A stretch of 55,564 bases of DNA from Myxococcales bacterium (GTDB taxonomy: Bacteria > Myxococcota > UBA727 > VGSZ01), in contig JAHFED010000046.1 in NCBI GenBank assembly GCA_023248635.1, positions 1 to 55,564 on the forward strand. Reading direction: 5' to 3'. This document shows, in pieces, positions 1 to 9,102 of the stretch (within the stretch, counting starts at the first letter, position 1; every line of letters begins with the position of its first letter). A program made the translations under genes and the position numbers. The notes beneath the pieces are model-generated. The model was not told the origin of the DNA, ran no database searches, and saw only the letters and a program-made list of their open reading frames with translations.

Positions 1-22
1 AGACGCGTCCTTGGGAGGGAGG

Positions 23-116
23 CTCGTCGAGGCTTCGCCTCGACGAGGGAGGGTCTGGGACAGACCCTCCGGAAGTACAGCAGGGTGCGAAAAACGGAGT
101 TTTTCCGCACCCTGCT
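23..116. repeat. cluster of three hairpins at the NUDIX 3' end
   Basis: Three perfect or near-perfect inverted repeats lie side by side. Stem 23-32/38-47 is CTCGTCGAGG with its complement and a 5-base loop. Stem 48-57/61-70 is GGAGGGTCTG with its complement and a 3-base loop. Stem 79-89/106-116 is AGCAGGGTGCG with its complement and an inner AAAAAC/GTTTTT pairing. The last overlaps the stop codon of the minus-strand NUDIX gene and carries T-rich arms, so it could end that transcript. The middle hairpin resembles the GGAGGTCTG...CAGACCTCC hairpin inside the 19.1 kb and 21.7 kb repeat elements. Confidence 0.7.
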
Positions 117-732
117 AGCCCGCCTCGAGGGTGTGCAGCTTCCACAGCTGCAAGGCCACGAGCACCAGGGAATTGTCCATCAACGCATCCGCCGTGGCTG
201 GGTTCGTCATCGGGGCGCTTGGGTTGGCGCAGCGCTCGGCGCCCCGCCGCGCCAGGTCGTCGACGTCGTGACGCGGGACCCGCAGCACCTCCACTTCCTC
301 GGTGGCATCGAGGGCCTGCGCGCGGGTCTTCTTCGCGCGGGGCACGAAGATGCTGAAGCAACGGTTGTTCATGAAGGCGGCGTTGGGACGGGTCGCCCCC
401 AGCAAGACGACGGCGGCGTCGTCGACGGGGGTGTAGCCCGTCTCTTCGACCAGCTCGCGCAGGCCGCCGACGAGGGGGTCTTCACCCGGCTCCAGCGCTC
501 CCGCGGGAATCTCCACCGAGAACTCCCTCGTGCCAAAGCGCCACTGGCGCACCAACAAGAGGTGGTCGTCGTCGTCGAAGGCCACCACGTTCACCCAGTC
601 CGGGGCCAGGATGCGATCGACCCGCATCTCGCGCCCGGTCGACCCGCTGCGCACCCGATCTTGGCGCAAGGCGAAGATGCGCTTGCGCTCGATGGCTCCC
701 TCTTCGACCTCGACAAAGGGCAGCAGGCTCAT
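115..732 (-). CDS. NUDIX hydrolase (ADP-ribose pyrophosphatase-like)
   Basis: A 205-residue NUDIX-fold hydrolase, probably cleaving a nucleoside diphosphate linked to another moiety, such as ADP-ribose or a nucleotide sugar. The full Nudix box is present: G-x5-E-x7-RE-L-V-EE-T-G-Y, seen as GALEPGEDPL then GLRELVEETGY. The upstream strands (DRILAPDWVNVVAFDDDDHLLLVRQWRFG) match the ADP-ribose pyrophosphatase subgroup, but substrate cannot be read from sequence. The ATG at 732 was chosen because it overlaps the stop of the upstream ThiF-like gene by four bases (ATGA). An open frame continues upstream, but it lies inside the other gene. The two genes form a translationally coupled pair. Confidence 0.9.
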   Translation of the reverse strand: MSLLPFVEVEEGAIERKRIFALRQDRVRSGSTGREMRVDRILAPDWVNVVAFDDDDHLLLVRQWRFGTREFSVEIPAGALEPGEDPLVGGLRELVEETGYTPVDDAAVVLLGATRPNAAFMNNRCFSIFVPRAKKTRAQALDATEEVEVLRVPRHDVDDLARRGAERCANPSAPMTNPATADALMDNSLVLVALQLWKLHTLEAG

Positions 733-1532
733 GGTTCGTCCTCGCAGGCGGGCGGCAGCGCGTAGTCGGCGTCGTCGAGGGCGCGCAGGGAAGGGGCGTC
801 GCCGCAGGCTGGACAGGCCGGATCGCGCTCGAAGCGCAGCGTCTTGGTGGAGCCCCCTTTGACGTCGACGGCGACGAAGCGACCCCCAGGCGGCCGGACC
901 ACTCCCAACAGCAGCCGCAAGACCGCGCCCGCCTGCAGGCTGCCGACGACGCCGGTGACCGGGGCCAGGATGCCGCCGCTGCGACAGGTGGGCACAACGT
1001 CGCGCCCCGGCAGCACCGGAAAGAGGCAGCGCAAGCAGGGGCCGGCGGCGCCGCCGACGACGACGACCTGGCCGCTCCACCCCGTGGCCGCACCGTGCAC
1101 CAAGGGTCGGTCCTCTCGCACGCAGGCGTCGTTCAAGAGGTATTTGGTCGGCAGGCCGTCGGCGCAGTCGACGACGACGTCGTGGTCGCGAATCCAGGGG
1201 CGGGCCCGCGCGGCGATCAGGCGCTCGACCCGCGGCTGCACCTCGATGCTCTCGTCGAGGGCGGCGACGAAGGCGGCGGCGACGAGGGCCTTGCGCTTGC
1301 CGACGTCGGCGCTGCCAAAGAGGGTCTGGCGGTTGAGATTGGAGCCCTCGACGACGTCGTCATCGACGAGGGTCAGGTGCCCCACGCCGGCGGCGGCCAG
1401 CGCGCTGATCACGGGCGCCCCGAGGCCCCCGCACCCCACGATGAGCACGCGGGCGGCCCCCAGACGGCGCTGGCCAGCGACCCCGACCTCGGGCAGCACC
1501 AGCTGGCGGGCATGACGATCGAGCAGGGCCAC
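729..1532 (-). CDS. ThiF/MoeB/HesA-family E1-like adenylyltransferase
   Basis: About 267 residues. Enzymes of this family adenylate the C-terminal glycine of a ubiquitin-like sulfur carrier (ThiS, MoaD or similar). The nucleotide-binding motif VLIVGCGGLGAPV is followed by the Asp/Arg region DDDVVEGSNLNRQTLF and DCADGLPTKYLLNDAC. Two CxxC pairs (CLRC and CPAC) should bind zinc, and CRSGGILAPVTGVVGS corresponds to the crossover-loop region with a cysteine. GTG 1532 gives a normal family N-terminus (LDRHARQLVLPEVG); an in-frame start at 1571 would add 13 residues. No sulfur-carrier gene is adjacent, so thiamine, molybdopterin and other thiolation roles cannot be separated. Confidence 0.88.
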   Translation of the reverse strand: MALLDRHARQLVLPEVGVAGQRRLGAARVLIVGCGGLGAPVISALAAAGVGHLTLVDDDVVEGSNLNRQTLFGSADVGKRKALVAAAFVAALDESIEVQPRVERLIAARARPWIRDHDVVVDCADGLPTKYLLNDACVREDRPLVHGAATGWSGQVVVVGGAAGPCLRCLFPVLPGRDVVPTCRSGGILAPVTGVVGSLQAGAVLRLLLGVVRPPGGRFVAVDVKGGSTKTLRFERDPACPACGDAPSLRALDDADYALPPACEDEP

Positions 1533-1711
1533 GGCCCAACCGAGCACGCTCACGACAACGATGGAAGGCACGATCTGGGGCGGGTGGTGGGGGCGGCCGC
1601 GCCGACAACCCCAAAACCGGCGCCCCCAAAACCCAAGAACCAGCGCCCCAAGAAGGCGCGAACACGCCGAGTCCTGTGCTATCTGCCAAGCTGCCGAGCG
1701 GTCGCTCAGGC

Positions 1712-2983
1712 ATGTGGAGGATGGACGTGGCGGAAGTCGTCGTCGAGCTCGGCGGCAAAGAGATTCTGCGGATCCCGCTCAAGGGTCCGACGATGACGAT
1801 CGGTCGCGATCCGCAGTGCGATCTCCACCTCGACAATCGAGCACTGTCGCGTCGGCATGCACAGATCGAAAAGCGCGGCGCCGCCATCTGGGTGCGCGAT
1901 CTCGAGAGCCAGAACGGCACCTTCGTCAACGGCGCTCGCATCGCTGATCCCCAGGCCCTCAACGGGGGCGATCGCATCGAGGTGGGTCGCTACGAAGTGC
2001 GCATCGACGGCGTCGAAGAGGCCCGCCAAGACACGCCTGTTCTCACGCTCACCGGGCCCGAGGGACGACACCGCTTCGCCATGGTCGGCGACGAAATCAT
2101 CCTGGGTCGCGCCCCCTCCTGCGACATCGCCATCGGCCACAAGAGCATCAGTCGTCGTCACATGCGCATCGCCGTCGAAGCGGATCACTTCGTCGCCGAA
2201 GACCTGGGCAGCCAAAACGGCAGCCGCATCAACAACAAGCGCATCAATGGTCCGACGGCCTTTCGCATCGGCGACAAGATCCAGATGAGCGAGTTCACCA
2301 TCGAGGTCGGCTACCTAGAGGCCCCCGAGACCAACGCCGGCACCGGTGGCGCGGCGCCGCAGCAAAAGGTCAGCAAGACCATGATGATCGACCGCTCCGA
2401 GCTGGCCAAAGCGGCCTACGTCGGCGGCGACTTCGAAAAGATGGGCAACAACGCCGGCAACATCTCGATGGGCGCCCAGCAACAGCCCGGCGGCAAGAAC
2501 CAGACGGGCGAGTTCGAGGCCGTGAACCGCGAGGCCAACTCCGAGCAGGAATCCACCCGCGGCATTCCCCCGGCCCAAAGTGACGACGGCCTGACCCCGC
2601 CGCCAGCGCCCGCCCGCCAACCGCCGGCCCAGCCCCAGCCGCCCCCGCCGGCCGCGAAGAAGAAGCAGCAGCAGCCGCCGCAGCCCCAGGGACCGATTCT
2701 CACCGTCAACCACCCCGACGCCACCGAGCGGGCCGTGGTCCTCGACGGCGAAGTGACCATCCTTGGCGAGGACGGCAGCGACGGCGACGGTACCGAGGGG
2801 CGCAGCTACGCCAACCAAGGCTACGTCGTCTTCGTCAAAGGCCCCCGCAGCGTCATGGCCACCGTCGTCGGCGACCGCCGCCTGCTCACGGTCAATGGCA
2901 AGGCGCTGCTGACGGCGGTGCTGAGTGAAGGCGACAGCCTCGAGCTCGGCCTGCTCACAGTCGTGTTCCACCACCAGGGCTGA
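1712..2983 (+). CDS. multi-FHA-domain protein
   Basis: About 423 residues, cytoplasmic, a phosphothreonine-reading adaptor. FHA domain 1 (about residues 15-95) has GRDPQCDLHL, SRRHAQI and SQNGTFVNG. FHA domain 2 (about 115-205) has GRAPSCDIAI, SRRHMRI and SQNGSRINN. A Pro/Gln/Lys-rich linker (about 285-325) leads to a third, degenerate FHA-like fold (about 325-423) that keeps VNGKALLTAVLSEGDSLELG but lacks the GR...S/RH signature. The family acts with Ser/Thr kinases, of which this window has three. The start is uncertain: ATG 1712 or ATG 1721, the latter with GGAGG touching it. It is followed 27 bases later by a sensor kinase gene on the same strand. Confidence 0.88.
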   Translation: MWRMDVAEVVVELGGKEILRIPLKGPTMTIGRDPQCDLHLDNRALSRRHAQIEKRGAAIWVRDLESQNGTFVNGARIADPQALNGGDRIEVGRYEVRIDGVEEARQDTPVLTLTGPEGRHRFAMVGDEIILGRAPSCDIAIGHKSISRRHMRIAVEADHFVAEDLGSQNGSRINNKRINGPTAFRIGDKIQMSEFTIEVGYLEAPETNAGTGGAAPQQKVSKTMMIDRSELAKAAYVGGDFEKMGNNAGNISMGAQQQPGGKNQTGEFEAVNREANSEQESTRGIPPAQSDDGLTPPPAPARQPPAQPQPPPPAAKKKQQQPPQPQGPILTVNHPDATERAVVLDGEVTILGEDGSDGDGTEGRSYANQGYVVFVKGPRSVMATVVGDRRLLTVNGKALLTAVLSEGDSLELGLLTVVFHHQG

Positions 2984-3010
2984 CGCTTCGACTGCGCGAG
3001 CGGAGACGGA

Positions 3011-4258
3011 ATGACGACGAGCGTTGCTCCTGCAGCTCCGACGGCCGTGGTGCGCATCGGCGTCCGCGAAGCCCAGCGCTTGAAAGAGCGCTTTCTCACC
3101 AGAGCGACGGCGGTGTTTTACGCGCGCTGCGCTTTCCTGTTTTTGGGTTTGGGCATCTTGCTCCTGCCCTCGTGGCAACGGGCTTTCGTCATCGAGGGCA
3201 AGCTGCCGTGGTTTGGTCTCGTCGTGGGCGTGCTCTCGGCCGTGGTTTGTCAAGGCTTTGCAGCCCACGCGCAGCATGGGCGTCGCGTGATGTTTGTGAC
3301 CTTGCTGGTCGATCTGACGGTGCTGCTCTTTCTGGTCGCTCGCAGCGGTGGTCTCGAGAGCCCGGCGATGCCGGCGCAGCTCTTGTTCACCATCTTTTTC
3401 GCGCTGCTCTTTCCAAACCCCATCGCCATCTTGCCGCCCCTGTTGGTGTTGCCCGCCGCAATCCTCGTCGGCCAACTCGATCTGCTGCCGGCGGCGACGA
3501 CGAAGGCGCCACTGGCTTCGCAGGTCTTGCACCTAGCCTGGATGGCCGCGCTCAATGGTGTGGCAGTTTATGTGATGGTGTATTTGACAAGTCGCGAGGA
3601 AAAACAAAATCGAGAAATTCTAGAATTGGAGCAATCACTCGGTAGAATGGCACTCATTGAGGAGCGGAACCGTCTGGCCCGCGACATCCACGATGGGTTG
3701 GGTGCGAGCTTGTCAGGGGTGATTATTCAGGCCGAGTATCTAATGACATTGACGCGCAAAAACGTCGATCTTCACTCAGAGGTGAAAGAGCTCAAGACCG
3801 GGGCGGAAGAAGCAATCGACGAAGTCCGCCGCGCGGTCAGCATGTGGCGCGATGATTTCTTGTTGGTGCCCCAGCTCGAGAACATGTGCACCACCTATAC
3901 GACGCGCCACAAGCTGCCGATCGAGCTCTCCGTCGACGGCGACGCCTTCGACTGCGCCGAAGAGCAAGAGCTGACCGTCTTTCGCATCTTGCAGGAGTGC
4001 CTGACCAACATCGCCAAGCACGCCGCGCCGACCAAGGTGATCGTGAAGGTGCGCTTCGCTCGCGACCGGGTCTCCCTCAGCATCGTTGACGACGGCAAGG
4101 GCTTCGATGTCACCAGGACGCCGAAGAACCACTATGGCCTCATCAACATGAAGGAGCGCGCGCGCAAGGCCAACGGCGAAGTCGCCATCGAGTCTCAGCC
4201 GGGCAAGGGCACCACCGTGGTGCTCGCCGTGAAGCCGCTCCCTCGCAAGAAGGCCTGA
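3011..4258 (+). CDS. NarL/DesK-type membrane sensor histidine kinase
   Basis: 415 residues. The N-terminal half holds about five or six hydrophobic membrane segments (residues about 35-200) and no large extracytoplasmic domain. A HisKA_3 dimerisation region follows (EERNRLARDIHDGLGASLSG, phospho-His about residue 226). The HATPase_c domain shows FRILQECLTNIAKHA, DDGKGFD and GKGTTVVL. Such kinases normally signal to LuxR-type regulators, but none is adjacent, so this one is an orphan. ATG 3011 is preceded by a purine-rich GCGGAGACGGA. A stretch around 3590-3670 uses AT-rich codons unlike the rest of the gene. The stop lies three bases from the stop of the convergent QueA-like gene. Confidence 0.9.
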   Translation: MTTSVAPAAPTAVVRIGVREAQRLKERFLTRATAVFYARCAFLFLGLGILLLPSWQRAFVIEGKLPWFGLVVGVLSAVVCQGFAAHAQHGRRVMFVTLLVDLTVLLFLVARSGGLESPAMPAQLLFTIFFALLFPNPIAILPPLLVLPAAILVGQLDLLPAATTKAPLASQVLHLAWMAALNGVAVYVMVYLTSREEKQNREILELEQSLGRMALIEERNRLARDIHDGLGASLSGVIIQAEYLMTLTRKNVDLHSEVKELKTGAEEAIDEVRRAVSMWRDDFLLVPQLENMCTTYTTRHKLPIELSVDGDAFDCAEEQELTVFRILQECLTNIAKHAAPTKVIVKVRFARDRVSLSIVDDGKGFDVTRTPKNHYGLINMKERARKANGEVAIESQPGKGTTVVLAVKPLPRKKA

Positions 4259-4261
4259 GGC

Positions 4262-5277
4262 TCAGGCAAAGATCAGACAGGAATCGCCGAACTCATGCTC
4301 GGTGAAGCCGCGGGCCCGAGCGTGGGCATAAGCGCGTTGGAGCAATGGTGCGGGGGCGAAGGCGTGCAGCAGCTGGAAATGGCTCGACGACAGCTCGTGC
4401 ATGCCGGTGAAGAGGGCGTCGACGACGACGCTGCGGAAGTGGGGTCCGATCTTGAGGTCGGTGACGCCGGTGCCGGCGACCAGGTCCCCGTGTTCGCGCG
4501 CGCAGCCCTCGAGGGCGCGCACCACGGTGGTGCCCACTGCGATCACCCGTCCACCGCGGGCGCGGGTGCGGGCGATGGCCTCAACGGTCGCCTGCGGAAG
4601 GTCGTAGCGCTCGGGCAAGGGCAGGGCCGCGTCGATGACGTCGTCGCCGGTGGCGGAGAGGCCCGCCGCATGGGTGAGGGTGACGACGTCGACGCCCTGG
4701 TCGCGCAGCGCTTGCAGCAAAGGCCAGCGCAAAGGACGGCCGGCCGAGGGCAGCTCAACGGCCCACGGGCGCGCCGCATAGGGAGTCTGCGTGTGCCAGA
4801 GTTCGAGGTCGCGATCGAGGTGGGCGTACTGCACGGGGCGGCCGATGCGGTAGAGGGCCGACCAAAGGGCGTCTTCGTCGTCGACGTCGAAGCGCACGGT
4901 GATCAGGCGAGCCGACAGCGGCGACACGAAAACGACGCTGCAGCCCAGATCGCCAAACACCAGGACGTCGCCGACGTCGACGGGCGGCGGAGCAGCGCGA
5001 TGCTCGGTGCGCGTGTGCCAATCGCCGGCGCCAAAGAGCACCGCGTGCCAGGTGAGACCGTCGACGAGGGCCAGGAGGCGCAGCTCGATGGCCGCGCCGC
5101 GCACCGATCCCGAAAGAGAAGCAGGCAAAGTCGCGGCGTCATTGACGACGACGAGATCGCCGGCCTGCAGCTCGCGCGTGAGGTGGCGCACCTCATGGTC
5201 GTGCACCGCGCCGGTGGAGGCATCGATCACCAACAGTCGTTCGCTGAGCGAGTCGTCGCGGGGCCAGGTCGCCGGGC

Positions 5278-5281
<4 letters not shown>
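4262..5281 (-). CDS. QueA-like S-adenosylmethionine:tRNA ribosyltransferase-isomerase, divergent
   Basis: 339 residues, the usual QueA length. QueA transfers the ribosyl part of SAM to 7-aminomethyl-7-deazaguanine in tRNA, making epoxyqueuosine. Family landmarks are recognisable: GDLVVVNDAATLPASL, the RPVQYAHLDRDLELWHTQTPYA region, GTTVVRALEG, and VVDALFTGMHELSSSHFQLLHAF. Several canonical blocks are altered: APTAGLHF is replaced by ELPSAGRP, and the FI-x-PGY-x-F block by LKIGPHF. This may therefore be a paralogous subfamily with another substrate. The ATG at 5281 overlaps the upstream SDR stop (ATGA), so the two are coupled. No tgt, queC, queD or queG gene is nearby. Confidence 0.75.
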
Positions 5282-6045
<764 letters not shown>

Positions 6046-6097
6046 GGTCGTCTCCTCTGCTCAAAGAGATGCGCGACCTGCCAAGAAAGGAGCGAGC

Positions 6098-6123
6098 TTG
6101 CTCGTGTATTGGAGACGCGCCAA
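6098..6123. repeat. 26-bp direct repeat, copy 1
   Basis: TTGCTCGTGTATTGGAGACG followed by CGCCAA. It is repeated with one mismatch at 7442-7467. Flanking bases (GAGCGA before it, forming a small GAGC...GCTC hairpin) are also similar. Read on the minus strand, the core GGCGCGTCTCC resembles one arm of the palindrome family described at 19392. The two copies bracket the MBL-fold gene. Confidence 0.8.
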
Positions 6124-6228
6124 CGTGTCGGCATGGCAGCGCGCTCCCCCTGTTTTTCTGTCCTCCGCGCCGGGCGCCGCCCCTCCTCCGTGTGGTCCCC
6201 CCGGGGCGCCCGACTGCGGAGAACGGTG

Positions 6229-7389
6229 ATGGGCCTCGTGCTCGCGTTCGTCCACGTCGGTTGCGCCAGTCCCCGACACGAGAGGCCCGCGCGGTTCGAT
6301 AGCGCGGCGAACGATGGCCACGATCGCGATGCGGCGGCCGTCGCCCCGGCGGCCGCTCCCGTGCCGGAGAAGGTCGCCTTCGACCCCGAGCGCAGCATGA
6401 GCGTGCACCTGCTCGACGTCGGCCAGGGCGCCGCGACGCTCATCGAGCTGCCCTGCGGGGCCATGCTCGTCGACACCGGCGGCGAGCTGAACGAGTCCTT
6501 CGACAGCGTGCCGGCACTGCAGGCCCAGCTCGACGCGTTCTTCGCGCGTCGCACCGATCTCGAGCGCACCATCGGCCTGCTGGTCATCACTCATCCGCAC
6601 ATCGATCACGTCCGCGGCATCCCCGCGGTGTTGAGTCACTTTCGGGTGGAAAACGTCGTCGACAACGGCAAGCCCTTCGATGAGCTCGTGCGGACCGAGA
6701 TGGGAGCCTTGCGCAGCTACGTCGACGACCACAGCAAAGGCGAGGCCCCGGTCGGCTACCGCGGTGTGAAAACCACCGACATCGTCAAGAAAAACGGCTT
6801 CACCGACGGCGTCGTCGACCCCTTTGTCTGCGAGCGCTTCGATCCCGTGGTGCGCGTGCTCTCGGGGGGCTGGGACATCGATCCAGGTTGGGGCACCGAC
6901 AACTATGGACATCTGCTCTTCGACGATCCCAACAACCACTCCGTCGTCGTGCGCGTCGACGCCGGCAACGCTTCGCTCTTGATCACCGGCGACCTCGAGA
7001 AGATCGCCATCGCCGGCTTGATGAAGCGCTACCGCGACACCCGCTGGCTCGACGTCGACGTCTACGAGGCTGGCCACCACGGCTCCGCCAACGGCACCAC
7101 CCGCGAGCTGCTCGCGGTGACCACGCCCCTGGTAGCCTTGATCTCGGCCGGTCCGGCGTCCCGCCAACGAAGCTGGACGGCCTGGTCCTACGGTCACCCC
7201 CGCGCCGGTGTCGTCGAGCTCTTGCAAGAAGGCGTGGGCCAACGGCGCGCTGAGGTGGAGGTGGCGGTGGGTACGGGGATGAAACGCTTCGTGAACCGCG
7301 CCGTCGATCGCGCGATCTTCTCCACCGGCTGGGATGGCAACGTCGTCGTCGACATGGCCATCGATGGCACGGTGGCGGTGCGGCCGTGA
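6229..7389 (+). CDS. exported MBL-fold hydrolase, ComEC/Rec2-like domain
   Basis: About 386 residues. After a short hydrophobic N-terminus ending in a Cys (LVLAFVHVGC, an imperfect lipobox) comes a metallo-beta-lactamase fold of the stand-alone ComEC type. It shows LLDVGQGAATLIELP, the metal ligands THPHIDH (about residue 121), ITGDLE, and EAGHHGSANGT (about 281), followed by WSYGHPR. ComEC C-terminal domains of this type are thought to degrade one DNA strand during uptake; stand-alone members are of unknown function. ATG 6229 has GGAGA six bases upstream. An in-frame ATG at 6133 would give a long Arg-rich extension. No ComEC membrane channel is present here. Confidence 0.82.
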   Translation: MGLVLAFVHVGCASPRHERPARFDSAANDGHDRDAAAVAPAAAPVPEKVAFDPERSMSVHLLDVGQGAATLIELPCGAMLVDTGGELNESFDSVPALQAQLDAFFARRTDLERTIGLLVITHPHIDHVRGIPAVLSHFRVENVVDNGKPFDELVRTEMGALRSYVDDHSKGEAPVGYRGVKTTDIVKKNGFTDGVVDPFVCERFDPVVRVLSGGWDIDPGWGTDNYGHLLFDDPNNHSVVVRVDAGNASLLITGDLEKIAIAGLMKRYRDTRWLDVDVYEAGHHGSANGTTRELLAVTTPLVALISAGPASRQRSWTAWSYGHPRAGVVELLQEGVGQRRAEVEVAVGTGMKRFVNRAVDRAIFSTGWDGNVVVDMAIDGTVAVRP

Positions 7390-7441
7390 AATTCGCTGCC
7401 CTCAGGCCGGGCGGCCGGTCGCTGACAAAAGACGAGCGCTA

Positions 7442-7467
7442 TTGCTCGTGTATTGGAGACGGGCCAA
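7442..7467. repeat. 26-bp direct repeat, copy 2
   Basis: Second copy of the 6098-6123 sequence, with G for C at one position (GGGCCAA). It lies 10 bases upstream of the XRE-cupin start codon. Confidence 0.8.
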
Positions 7468-7477
7468 GCTGGGAGAT

Positions 7478-8050
7478 GTGCACAAGCCCAGCGCCGCCGA
7501 CGTCGACCTTGCTGAACGCCTGGGCAAGAATGTCAGCCACTTGCGGGCCAGCCGGGGCCTGACCCAACAGCAGTTGGCCAAGCTCGCCGGCATCCCCCGC
7601 GCTACTTGGGGACACCTCGAGTCCGGCGCGGGCAACCCCACTTTGGCCGTGCTGCACCGGGTCGCGGGGGCGCTGCAGGTCAGCATCGAGGAATTGGTCA
7701 GCCCGCCACGAGCATCGGCACGCCACCACCCGTCGTCGTCGTTGACGACGAAGGTGCGGGGGCACGCCACCGTGCGGAAGCTCCTTCCCGACCCCATCCC
7801 CGGCATGGAGATCGACCGCTTCGAGCTGCCCCCGGGTGGGCGCATGATCGGCGTTCCCCACACGCCGGGAACCACCGAATACCTGATGTGTGAAAAAGGA
7901 ACGCTCGAGCTGGTCGCGTCAGGCGAGACCTACCTCTTGGCCGCTGGCGACGTCGTCGTCTTTCGCGGCGATCAGCGCCACTCGTACAGCAACCCGGGCA
8001 ACGTCAGCGCCGTCGGCTACTCGGTGGTCGTGATCGCGCGGGTCGCCTGA
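7478..8050 (+). CDS. XRE-family regulator with C-terminal cupin domain
   Basis: About 190 residues, DNA-binding, probably a repressor or activator that senses a small ligand. The N-terminal helix-turn-helix (about 10-70) reads LRASRGLTQQQLAKLAG then WGHLESGAGNPTLAVLHRVA. The C-terminal cupin barrel (about 110-188) has YLMCEKGTLELVASGETYLL and GDVVVFRGDQRHSY. This architecture is shared with SutR- and PuuR-type regulators. GTG 7478 (GGGAG just upstream) gives the usual length for the family; an in-frame frame extends further upstream through the repeat. The ligand and target genes are unknown. The convergent gene downstream ends three bases away. Confidence 0.85.
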   Translation: MHKPSAADVDLAERLGKNVSHLRASRGLTQQQLAKLAGIPRATWGHLESGAGNPTLAVLHRVAGALQVSIEELVSPPRASARHHPSSSLTTKVRGHATVRKLLPDPIPGMEIDRFELPPGGRMIGVPHTPGTTEYLMCEKGTLELVASGETYLLAAGDVVVFRGDQRHSYSNPGNVSAVGYSVVVIARVA

Positions 8051-8052
8051 GG

Positions 8053-9102
8053 TCAGGACTTCTTGGCCGCCAAGGCCTCGACCAGCTTCTTCACATCTTC
8101 GGCGCGCGACTTCGGCATCACCAGCGTGCGCTTGCCGGCGCGCACGACCACCAGGCCCTCGACCCCGACGACGGCGACCTCTTCGCTGGCGTCTTCGCAC
8201 CAGACGACGTTGTCCTTGGCGTCGAGGGTGTGGAGCAGCGCGCGGTGGGCGTTGCCCTTGCCATCGCTGGGAAGATGCTCGGCCAGCGCTGGGAAGCTGC
8301 CGACGTCGGACCAGCGGAAGCGCGCGGGCACGCAGAGCACGGGGCTGTGCTTTTCCATGACCCCCTTGTCGATGGAGATCTTTGGCAGCTTGGCGAAAGC
8401 CGCGGCGAAGGTCGGGGAAGCGCTGTCATCGTCGATCACCCCGGAGAGCAGCTCGAGGTGCAGGGGCAGCCAGGTGTGCAGCGCGGCGATCATGGCGTCG
8501 ACGGCGAAGACGAACATTCCCGAGTTCCACAAGAAGCGACCCGAAGAGACGTAGGCGGCGGCGGTGGCGGCATCGGGCTTCTCGACGAAGCGCAGCACCG
8601 CGTGCTCGTCCGACGGCGCTTCATCGACCTCGACGTAGCCGAAGCCGGTGGCTGCATAGGTCGGCACGATCCCGAAGGTGACGATGGACCGCGGTTCGCG
8701 CTCCGTGGCAGCAACGGCGTCTCGCACGACGTCGGCGAAGGCTTCGACCGGCGTGATCAAATGATCGGCGGTGAGGATGGCGAGACGCTGCCCGCCTCGA
8801 CGACGCACCAGCAGGGTGGCCAGGGCGACGGCGGCGGCGGTATCTCTACGGCTGGGCTCGGCGATGACGTTGTCGTGTTTGAGCTCGGGCAGCTGGGCCC
8901 GGACGGCGTCGGCCAACAAGGCGTTGGTGACGACAAGGATCCGCGCCGGCGGGACGAGCGCGCGAGCGCGATCCACGGCCAGCTGCAGCAACGACCGATC
9001 GCCCGTGAGCGTGAGGAGCTGCTTCGGCGACTGCTCCGTCGACGCCGGCCAAAAACGTGTGCCAGCCCCGCCGGCCATGATCACGCAAAAGAGCTCATCC
9101 AT
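8053..9102 (-). CDS. manC: mannose-1-phosphate guanylyltransferase
   Basis: 349 residues. The enzyme makes GDP-mannose from mannose 1-phosphate and GTP, a precursor for polysaccharides and glycans. The nucleotidyltransferase signature is intact near the start (VIMAGGAGTRFWPAS then PKQLL). Further blocks are EPSRRDTAAAVALA, ILTADHLI, FGYVEV, FVEKPD, WNSGMFVF and RFRWSDVGS. It is the short form without a C-terminal phosphomannose isomerase domain. ATG 9102 overlaps the upstream corA stop by one base (TGATG), implying coupled translation. That two-gene unit is odd, because the functions are unrelated. Confidence 0.92.
   Translation of the reverse strand: MDELFCVIMAGGAGTRFWPASTEQSPKQLLTLTGDRSLLQLAVDRARALVPPARILVVTNALLADAVRAQLPELKHDNVIAEPSRRDTAAAVALATLLVRRRGGQRLAILTADHLITPVEAFADVVRDAVAATEREPRSIVTFGIVPTYAATGFGYVEVDEAPSDEHAVLRFVEKPDAATAAAYVSSGRFLWNSGMFVFAVDAMIAALHTWLPLHLELLSGVIDDDSASPTFAAAFAKLPKISIDKGVMEKHSPVLCVPARFRWSDVGSFPALAEHLPSDGKGNAHRALLHTLDAKDNVVWCEDASEEVAVVGVEGLVVVRAGKRTLVMPKSRAEDVKKLVEALAAKKS

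Noticed and set aside
23-47. CTCGTCGAGG inverted repeat as an attachment site or operator.
   Set aside because: It is one of three neighbouring hairpins past a gene end and has no partner copy elsewhere in the window.
6133-6228. Upstream ATG 6133 as the start of the MBL-fold gene.
   Set aside because: It would add 32 Arg/Pro/Ser-rich residues before the export signal and has no ribosome binding site, whereas 6229 has GGAGA.
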